Assembly: GCA_052033505.1 (NCBI GenBank)
Contig: JBPOJN010000012.1
Span: 1-9,007 of the forward strand
Direction: 5' to 3'
Length of the DNA stretch: 9,007 nt
Source: JBPOJN01 sp052033505
GTDB lineage: Bacteria; UBA10199; JACPAL01; GCA-016699445
Below are positions 1-5,024 of the stretch, piece by piece. The notes under the pieces were generated by a model. The model was not told where the DNA came from. It searched no databases and was given only the letters and a program-made list of their open reading frames with translations. Both the position numbers and the translations under genes were made by a program. Positions within the stretch are counted from its first letter, which is position 1. Each line of letters begins with the position of its first letter.

Positions 1-82
1 TCACTCCGGTATCGCCAAAAACAGACCGGGAGCCTTTGCTATCGAACGCTTGAAGCTTTATCCCGACCGCGTCGCTGCTTGA
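1..82 (+). CDS. Possible 3' end of an upstream gene, product unknown
   Basis: Reading from position 2, 26 sense codons run to a TGA at 80-82. The peptide ends in PGAFAIERLKLYPDRVAA, which has an ordinary mix of hydrophobic and charged residues and looks more protein-like than the other frames across the same bases. Only the C-terminal tail is inside the window, so no family can be named. It is not recognisably the end of an Opp permease or of a peptide-binding protein. The alternative reading in frame 1 stays open to about position 145 but has an unnatural composition. The call rests on so few codons that it could be wrong. Confidence 0.35.
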   Translation, partial: HSGIAKNRPGAFAIERLKLYPDRVAA

Positions 83-377
83 TCAACTCACCTTCGTGTC
101 CGATATGTGTGGAACTAATACAAAATCTATCCAGATCTGCGTCATAACGGGACGTATTTTGATTTTCGTTTTTAAAATTAAATAGTTGTGTAGATAAATT
201 TTCTTTTAAAAATTTATTTTCTCGCTGGAAGAGTTCGGAAAAAGTCTGGAAAACTCGATTTTTGGGCGTGTTTCGGGCGTTTTTTTGGGTAAAACCAGCT
301 TTTGCTGGGGTTTATAAAACCTTTCGGTTCGCAAAAAAGCCGTGCTAGGGTGCGCGGGCTTAAATTTCTTAATTCAT
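83..377. other. AT-rich intergenic region upstream of the oppDF operon
   Basis: About 295 bases without a convincing gene. The first half is strongly AT-rich and includes an AT-only inverted repeat (AAATTTT at 196-202, AAAATTT at 209-215). Positions 261-290 contain two imperfect copies of an 11-bp unit with GGGCGT at 264-269 and 275-280. Two small hairpins follow: CCAGC/GCTGG around 295-308 and AACC/GGTT at 318-329. A TATAAA hexamer at 313-318 resembles a -10 box, but no good -35 lies at the right distance. The promoter of the downstream operon is presumably here, but I cannot place it with confidence. No clear GC-rich hairpin with a T-run marks a terminator for the gene ending at 82. Confidence 0.5.
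292..313 (+). other. Bulged hairpin in the oppD leader region
   Basis: AAACCAGC (292-299) can pair with GCTGGGGTTT (304-313) around a TTTT loop. This gives a five-pair CCAGC/GCTGG core, or eight pairs if two G residues are bulged out. It ends about 64 nt before the oppD start. It has only three T residues after the stem, so it is a poor intrinsic terminator. It may be a leader hairpin or a degenerate terminator of the upstream gene, or it may have no role. Confidence 0.25.
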
Positions 378-1385
378 ATGACGACTCCGGTTCTTGATAT
401 TCAGAATCTTCAGACCCATTTTTTCACCTCTTCCGGCGTCGTGCGGGCCGTCGACGGCGTGAGTCTCAAGCTTTTCAAAGGCGAGACTTTGGGGCTTGTG
501 GGCGAGTCGGGTAGCGGAAAGTCCGTGACGGCTTTGTCGGTGCTGCGCCTCATAACGGAGCCGGGCCGTATCGTCGGCGGAAAAATTCTTTTCCGCGCGC
601 AAGAAGACGGGGCCGCGACGGATCTTTTGACGTTGCCGCCGGAGCGTATGCGGACCGTGCGTGGTGGGAAGATCGCGATGATTTTTCAGGAGCCGATGAC
701 GTGTTTGAACCCCGTCTTCACGGTGGGTGATCAAATCGAAGAAGCGGTACAATTGCATCAGGCAGGTCTTACGCGCGCCGACCGCAAAGCCTCCGTGATC
801 GAGTCGCTGCGGTTGGTGAAGATCCCGGATCCCGAGCGCGTCGCGCGGGCCTATCCTCATGAGCTGTCGGGCGGTATGCGCCAGCGCATCATGATCGCCA
901 TGGCGCTGTCGTGCCGGCCTGAAATTTTGATCGCGGACGAACCGACCACGGCGCTCGACGTGACGGTGCAAGCCCAGGTGTTGGAGCTTTTGAAGGAATT
1001 GCGCGAGACATTAGGAATGTCGTTGTTATTAATCACGCACGATTTGGGCATCATCGCGGAGACGGTATCGCGGACGGCTGTGATGTATGCGGGCCGTGTC
1101 GTGGAAGAAGCGGCGACCGACGAGCTTTTCGAAAACCCGCGTCATCCGTATACGAAAGCGCTTTTGAAATCCTTGCCGACGCTCGAGAAAAACGCCGCGC
1201 GCCTGCGGACGATCCCGGGGACGGTGCCGAGTCTGGCGCGTCTGCCGGTGGGATGCGCGTTTCAAGACCGTTGCGAGCGCGTCGCGAATCTCTGTCGCGA
1301 CGAGGCTCCGTCTTTGGAAAAGACCGAGACTAAAACCGATACGCGCTCCGTGCGTTGTTTTTTTCCGGAAGGAGCGGTTTTATGA
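378..1385 (+). CDS. oppD: Oligopeptide/dipeptide ABC transporter ATP-binding protein, OppD/DppD type
   Basis: Cytoplasmic ATPase subunit of a peptide-type ABC importer; with its OppF partner it would power uptake through a membrane permease pair. The 335-residue product shows Walker A GESGSGKS (42-49, Lys48), Q-loop Gln104, signature LSGGM (163-167), Walker B ILIADEP (183-189, Glu188) and H-loop His221. The family-specific C-terminal extension has four cysteines (293, 299, 306, 327), spaced C-x5-C-x6-C-x20-C. The signature has Met where OppF has Gln, as is common in OppD. I chose ATG 378 because the homologous sequence begins there (MTTPVLDIQNL); a GTG at 342 would add 12 residues. No good Shine-Dalgarno precedes 378. 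The stop overlaps the oppF start by 4 bp. The substrate (oligopeptide, dipeptide, nickel or murein peptide) cannot be told from the sequence. Confidence 0.93.
   Translation: MTTPVLDIQNLQTHFFTSSGVVRAVDGVSLKLFKGETLGLVGESGSGKSVTALSVLRLITEPGRIVGGKILFRAQEDGAATDLLTLPPERMRTVRGGKIAMIFQEPMTCLNPVFTVGDQIEEAVQLHQAGLTRADRKASVIESLRLVKIPDPERVARAYPHELSGGMRQRIMIAMALSCRPEILIADEPTTALDVTVQAQVLELLKELRETLGMSLLLITHDLGIIAETVSRTAVMYAGRVVEEAATDELFENPRHPYTKALLKSLPTLEKNAARLRTIPGTVPSLARLPVGCAFQDRCERVANLCRDEAPSLEKTETKTDTRSVRCFFPEGAVL
1367..1374 (+). promoter_or_regulatory. Ribosome binding site of oppF
   Basis: GGAAGGAG lies 7 nt before ATG 1382, inside the last codons of oppD. It fixes the oppF start at 1382 rather than at the in-frame TTG at 1355. 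Together with the ATGA overlap it suggests translational coupling of the two ATPases. Confidence 0.8.
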
Positions 1386-2386
1386 CCCAGCCCGCCGCCG
1401 ACCTTTTAAAAGTCAGAAACTTAAAGAAACGTTTTCCGGTCAAAAAAGGATTTTTCTCGCGCGTCTCGGCCTGGGTGCATGCCGTGTCCGGCGTGTCGCT
1501 GGAATTGCGTGCGGGAGAGACGTTGGGGTTAGTCGGCGAATCGGGTTGCGGGAAAACGACGGTCGCGCGTTTGATCGCGCGCTTGATGGATCCGGACGAC
1601 GGGAATATTTCTTTGAACGGCACGGAGATCGGTCATCTGCGCGGAAAATCCATGAAGCCTCACCGCCGCAAGGTGCAGATGATTTTTCAGGACCCGTATT
1701 CGTCGCTGAATCCGCGCATGACGGTGGGTGACATCATCGCGGAGCCTTTGATCATCCACAACGAAGTCCCGCGCGCCGAGCGCCGTGAACGCGTCAAAGC
1801 TCTTTTGACCCAAGTCGGTTTGGATCCGGAATACTACGGCCGTTACCCCCACGAGCTTTCCGGCGGCCAGCGTCAGCGCGTCGGCATCGCGCGTGCGATC
1901 GCGCTCAAGCCCCAGCTCATCATCGCCGACGAGCCCGTGTCGGCGCTCGACGTGTCCGTCGCGGCGCAGATCGTGAATCTCTTGCAAGACCTTCAGGACA
2001 AATACGGCATCGGATACGTCTTCATCTCGCACGACCTGAAGATGGTGAATCACTTAAGTCATCGCATCGCGGTCATGTACTTGGGAAAAATCGTCGAGAT
2101 CGGACCGCGGGAGAAATTTCAAAAACCCCTGCATCCCTACACGCAGGCCTTGGTCGCGGCCGTGCCGGTGCCGGATACGAAGGCGAAGCGCCACCGGCTG
2201 GTCTTGGCCGGAGAGGTGCCGTCGCCGATCAATCCACCAGCCGGATGTTCGTTTCACACGCGTTGTCCGTTCGCCGAAAAAATCTGCAGTGAATCCGAAC
2301 CTCCGCTCAAAGAATGGCGTCCGGGGCATTTCGCCGCGTGCCATTTGGTGGAGGAGATTGTCGCGTCTCAAGGGGCTAAAAAATGA
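1382..2386 (+). CDS. oppF: Oligopeptide/dipeptide ABC transporter ATP-binding protein, OppF/DppF type
   Basis: Second ATPase of the peptide-type ABC importer, expected to pair with the OppD encoded just upstream. The 334-residue product has Walker A GESGCGKT (52-59, Lys58), Q-loop Gln103 in IFQDPYSSLNPRMTV, signature LSGGQRQRV (159-167), Walker B IIADEP (180-185, Glu184) and H-loop His217. The C-terminal extension carries Cys289, 295, 302 and 320 (C-x5-C-x6-C-x17-C), matching the pattern in OppD. The SALDVSVAAQI segment and overall length are typical of OppF/DppF. The start at 1382 is supported by a strong Shine-Dalgarno. The gene overlaps oppD by 4 bp upstream and the lipoprotein gene by 4 bp downstream. 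No residue essential for ATP hydrolysis is missing. Assignment as OppF rather than DppF is conventional, since substrate specificity lies in genes not present here. Confidence 0.93.
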   Translation: MTQPAADLLKVRNLKKRFPVKKGFFSRVSAWVHAVSGVSLELRAGETLGLVGESGCGKTTVARLIARLMDPDDGNISLNGTEIGHLRGKSMKPHRRKVQMIFQDPYSSLNPRMTVGDIIAEPLIIHNEVPRAERRERVKALLTQVGLDPEYYGRYPHELSGGQRQRVGIARAIALKPQLIIADEPVSALDVSVAAQIVNLLQDLQDKYGIGYVFISHDLKMVNHLSHRIAVMYLGKIVEIGPREKFQKPLHPYTQALVAAVPVPDTKAKRHRLVLAGEVPSPINPPAGCSFHTRCPFAEKICSESEPPLKEWRPGHFAACHLVEEIVASQGAKK

Positions 2387-2892
2387 ACAAACGTCTTTTG
2401 GGATTTTCAGTTTTAGTGTGTCTGGGGCTCGTCGCCTGCGTACCCTCGAGATCTGCGAGGCCTAAGAAGGGGGCTAAGATCGAAGGCTACGCCGGCCGCA
2501 TGATCCCGTCGCATTCGCTCTCGATCGACGCGAATTACGATCCGCGCCTCGACACGGTCATCACGGGCTACAAGCTCCTGCCCGTGCTGATCAAAAACAT
2601 GTCGCTGGGAAACGTTGTCATGGATTGGAAAAAAGACCGTTGGGTGATCGTCAGCGAAAAGGGACACAAGTACGAGGCTCTCAATACGTTGAAGGTGAAA
2701 GACCACGTGCTCTGGCGCCAGCTTCCGCCGAAATTGCGCTCGTTGATCGATTATCCCGAAATCATCCCGATCAATTACAGCGTGACGTTTGATTTGATGC
2801 TGCCGAAGACGGCCGTCCTCGATTATTTCAGGGAGATCCGTTATTTTAACGCGGCGTCGCGGCAGGAGTTTGTGTTGGAGAAGGAGTATTAA
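2383..2892 (+). CDS. Small lipoprotein of unknown function, coupled to oppDF
   Basis: The 169-residue product starts with a basic MNKR stretch, a hydrophobic core and the lipobox LVAC with the lipidated cysteine at position 19, so signal peptidase II processing and membrane anchoring outside the cytoplasm are expected. The +2 residue is Val rather than Asp, which by the E. coli rule would favour the outer membrane. The mature part is about 150 residues with alternating hydrophobic pattern, for example VLIKNMSLGNVVMDW followed by WVIVSEKGHKYEAL. This resembles the beta-sandwich layout of extracellular DUF4352-like domains, but I do not recognise a specific family. It is not a peptide-binding protein of the OppA type, which is far larger. 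The ATG overlaps the oppF stop (ATGA), so it is probably co-translated with the transporter ATPases. The gene ends 2 bp from the convergent receiver gene. Confidence 0.8.
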   Translation: MNKRLLGFSVLVCLGLVACVPSRSARPKKGAKIEGYAGRMIPSHSLSIDANYDPRLDTVITGYKLLPVLIKNMSLGNVVMDWKKDRWVIVSEKGHKYEALNTLKVKDHVLWRQLPPKLRSLIDYPEIIPINYSVTFDLMLPKTAVLDYFREIRYFNAASRQEFVLEKEY

Positions 2893-2898
2893 TATTAA
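2889..2898. repeat. Palindrome spanning two convergent stop codons
   Basis: TTAATATTAA is a perfect 10-bp palindrome. It contains the TAA stop of the lipoprotein gene (2890-2892) and, on the other strand, the TAA stop of the receiver gene (2895-2897), with 2 bp between them. It is AT-only and too short to be a terminator. The symmetry may simply follow from two TAA stops facing each other. Confidence 0.6.
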
Positions 2899-3446
2899 AC
2901 GTTGGCGGCTGCCCTTAAAAACGTGCGTAAATCGCCAGCGTTGTAGGGCTTTTCCAAGACTGGCCAGCTCTTTCCTTCTTCATTCAACGCCTGTTGAAGG
3001 TCACGTGCGTTTCCCGAGTTGAAGGCGATGCGAAGGTTGGGTCTTTGTTCCAATACTTCTTTTACGAAGTCGAGCCACGTAAGGTACGGTGTGGTGATGT
3101 TTCTGGGGTCGATATTATAGTCGGATAAGACCATTGTTATTTCTGGATGTTCCTCCAAAATTTTAGCGGCCGCCTCGGGAGTTTGGGCCGTGTGGACGGT
3201 TATGAAGATATCTCCGGCTGCTCTTTTCAAGGCCCGCAAAATTCCGCTTTCATCATCTAAAACCAGGATACTATACGGGATTTTGGCGGCGGAACCTTCT
3301 CTGACGGCGCTTAAAGCTTGGGCCGGAGTGGGTGCATGGAGAAATTCTACGTCGTTATTTGCGGCGAGGCCCGAGCTGCATAAGGGTGCTGGAGAAGGGC
3401 TAAATGCAGGAGGAACAAGCGCCAATTTAGTAGGGTCAACCGTCAT
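2895..3446 (-). CDS. Stand-alone response-regulator receiver protein with disordered N-terminus
   Basis: The 183-residue product has a Pro/Ala/Ser-rich N-terminus (1-57) that looks disordered, then a receiver domain (about 58-180) and no output domain. Receiver residues are present: acidic Asp64, Asp65 and Glu66 in LVLDDE, phosphoacceptor Asp109 in VLSDYNID, Ser144 in the T/S position (AFNSGN) and Lys166-Pro167. The loop after the phosphoacceptor is longer than usual and lacks the common MPxMxG motif. The same LSDYN and SGN signatures recur in the receiver of the upstream neighbour, so the two domains are probably paralogous. The start at 3446 has no clear Shine-Dalgarno, but no better in-frame start is visible. 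A 113-bp gap separates it from the gene upstream on the same strand. Role is presumably as a phosphoryl sink or partner-binding switch. Confidence 0.85.
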   Translation of the reverse strand: MTVDPTKLALVPPAFSPSPAPLCSSGLAANNDVEFLHAPTPAQALSAVREGSAAKIPYSILVLDDESGILRALKRAAGDIFITVHTAQTPEAAAKILEEHPEITMVLSDYNIDPRNITTPYLTWLDFVKEVLEQRPNLRIAFNSGNARDLQQALNEEGKSWPVLEKPYNAGDLRTFLRAAANV

Positions 3447-3559
3447 GGTAGCTTTATCGCTTTACAGGATAAAAAGTTTCCAGAATTGTTTCATATTAAG
3501 TCATAAATTTAAGGATTTTACGCGAGATGAAGACGTAACTTCCCGAAACCACTTATTTT

Positions 3560-4843
3560 TCAAGAGGAGGCTTCAGAGAGGATTTTTTTTAAAACAGCCT
3601 TTTGGAGAGCGGTGACCGCCGGTCTAAAGGAGTCGATTTTTGAAAAGTATCCGAAATGGCCCAGGCTGGAGGTTTTTAAAGCCGCTTCCAGGTCCTCTAC
3701 GTTTCCGCTGCGGAAGAAAAAGGTCACGTCCGAGCCTTTAAAATCCGCTGCTAAATCCACACCTGTCGGTGCCTTTGGGTCCGAAGCGTCGAGATTGTAG
3801 TCAGAGAGGACGAAGCGGAGTTTATGATTCCGGATGAGATCCGAAGCGCTCACGGCATCGTGAGCCAACAATACATTACGGAATCCGCTCCTTTTAAGAA
3901 AAGCCACAGTAGATCTGGCGACGATGGGATCGTCTTCGACCACGAGGATAGGTTCGTCGAGCTCAATGACTCCTAAAGAGGCGTCGTCTTGGTTGATTTT
4001 GCTGGCGGATGCGAAGTCTGTGATGCTTTGAGTGACGATCTCAGAGAGCTTTACTCCGGGCTTAAGGGTAGCTTGGCGATAGAGAGTGCTTATTTTTTTG
4101 AGTAAAAAGACCCAAGATTCCACCGCAGTGGCGCCCTTAGCTTCGGGGTGCAGATCTGTGTAATAGATGTAAGGAGCGTTTAGGGAGTTGTTGAGTTTGT
4201 GAACAAGCTTTTGAACGCAGAAGGTCAGCTTTTCGGCGGAGAACATTTCCATTCCCGAGAGATGACTGTAAATCTGAGCTAACTCAGTTTTTTTCCCCTT
4301 CTCGAAAGCAGGCGTTGCCGGTGAGAGGGTGTGAAGCTCTTCCAGGAGTTTGATCATTTCTTGTAAAGCGTCCTGGACGTCTTCCTTAGAAACTATTTCA
4401 TCATCGTCTTGAGTGGAGACTGTCTTCAGTTCTTCGGGGAGCGGAAGGAAGAGGGTGGTCGCCCGCGAGAGTTCCGCAATGAACCCCTGCAGGTTTTTTC
4501 TGAGATCGAGATCCAGGCCGTGAGCTTGAAAAATTCCTTCAAAAAGAGCCTCGTCCGACTGCTGTGGTGTTACGTCGAAATAAAAAAGAAGGCCTTCCTG
4601 TAAAGGGTTGCTAACAGGTTCAAAAGAGGGCGGGGGCTCCGAAGCCTGAGTTGTCTTCGGCGGGGTTTCCGGCAAACGAAAAAAATCCCTTCCGTTAACA
4701 CTGCCGAAATAGACGTCTTTGGGCGGTGTGGCGGCTTCGTTTGTAGGAGTTGCGCGAGCGATCCAGCGACCGGAGTCAGGAGTCGTGAAAAACCGGATGT
4801 GGAATTCGCTCGAAAGAGTCGATGTGGGAATGCCTGCGCTCAT
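3560..4843 (-). CDS. Receiver protein with histidine-kinase-like H-box hairpin but no ATPase domain
   Basis: 427 residues, cytoplasmic, no TM segment or signal peptide. Residues 1-85 are poorly conserved in appearance and Pro-rich around 61-80; 86-200 is probably helical. Residues 203-262 resemble a DHp hairpin: an H-box-like LVHKLNNSLN with His215, then a second helix AVESWVFLLKKISTLYRQ, as in hybrid kinases with HDFNNLL boxes. No N, G1 or G2 box follows, so it cannot bind ATP like a histidine kinase. Residues 297-420 form a receiver: Glu303, Asp304, Asp305, phosphoacceptor Asp348 in VLSDYNLD, Ser379 in RSGN, Lys402. The residue after the lysine is Ile instead of the usual Pro. It could act as a phosphotransfer protein joined to a receiver. 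It is divergent to the hybrid kinase gene. Start ATG 4843 has no obvious Shine-Dalgarno; function is inferred. Confidence 0.82.
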   Translation of the reverse strand: MSAGIPTSTLSSEFHIRFFTTPDSGRWIARATPTNEAATPPKDVYFGSVNGRDFFRLPETPPKTTQASEPPPSFEPVSNPLQEGLLFYFDVTPQQSDEALFEGIFQAHGLDLDLRKNLQGFIAELSRATTLFLPLPEELKTVSTQDDDEIVSKEDVQDALQEMIKLLEELHTLSPATPAFEKGKKTELAQIYSHLSGMEMFSAEKLTFCVQKLVHKLNNSLNAPYIYYTDLHPEAKGATAVESWVFLLKKISTLYRQATLKPGVKLSEIVTQSITDFASASKINQDDASLGVIELDEPILVVEDDPIVARSTVAFLKRSGFRNVLLAHDAVSASDLIRNHKLRFVLSDYNLDASDPKAPTGVDLAADFKGSDVTFFFRSGNVEDLEAALKTSSLGHFGYFSKIDSFRPAVTALQKAVLKKILSEASS

Positions 4844-4906
4844 GCGTGTTCATCGTCGGCGAGGGTGGAAAGTTTCTTAAAAGTTCCAAATTAAATGTTT
4901 TAAATC

Positions 4907-4922
4907 GGTTAATAAATTAGCC
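4907..4922. repeat. Inverted repeat in the divergent promoter region
   Basis: GGTTAAT (4907-4913) and ATTAGCC (4916-4922) form a dyad with a 2-bp centre and one mismatch (T against G). A further GCTAACC at 4950-4956 repeats the same half-site in inverted form. This spacing is compatible with a regulator operator, though AT-rich DNA produces such dyads by chance. Confidence 0.35.
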
Positions 4923-4929
4923 AAGTCGG

Positions 4930-4946
4930 AGAAAAGACGCTTTTCT
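4930..4946. repeat. Perfect 7-bp inverted repeat in the divergent promoter region
   Basis: AGAAAAG (4930-4936) and CTTTTCT (4940-4946) pair perfectly around ACG. It lies about 80 bp before the kinase start and 87 bp before the start of the opposite gene. It could be an operator or a transcript hairpin; it lacks the T-run of a terminator. Confidence 0.4.
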
Positions 4947-5015
4947 TAAGCTAACCACCTGAATCCACTCGCGTTTAAAGCAGCTATTCTTTAGAATGTG
5001 GATTCTTCATTTTTC

Positions 5016-5021
5016 GGGGGA
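5016..5021 (+). promoter_or_regulatory. Likely ribosome binding site of the hybrid kinase
   Basis: GGGGGA lies just upstream of GTG 5025, with only 3 nt between. It is the best purine-rich site near the gene start and favours 5025 over the in-frame GTG at 4998, which has none. The spacing is short, so the choice is not firm. Confidence 0.4.
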
Positions 5022-5024
5022 TGT

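Larger units (their letters stand above)
4844..5024. promoter_or_regulatory. Divergent promoter region between receiver/DHp gene and hybrid kinase gene
   Basis: This gap must hold the promoters of two oppositely directed genes. Its middle is AT-rich (4870-4920) with several TTAAAT and TTTAAA stretches, but no hexamer pair convincing enough to call. Two inverted repeats, listed separately, sit near the centre and could be operators or leader hairpins. Shared control of the two signalling genes from one site is plausible but not shown. Confidence 0.45.

Noticed and set aside
264..280. Two GGGCGT copies before oppD as a regulatory repeat array
   Set aside because: Only two imperfect copies in low-complexity T/G-rich DNA; not enough to call.
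369..971. Long minus-strand reading frame (200 codons) opposite oppD
   Set aside because: Antisense to a clear ABC ATPase; Arg/His-rich composition typical of a shadow frame and no recognisable domain.
1529..2053. Minus-strand reading frame of 174 codons opposite oppF
   Set aside because: Entirely within oppF, whose motifs are complete; composition is that of a complementary-strand shadow.
3190..3615. Plus-strand reading frame of 141 codons
   Set aside because: Antisense to the receiver gene with its conserved acidic residues; no family likeness and no ribosome binding site.
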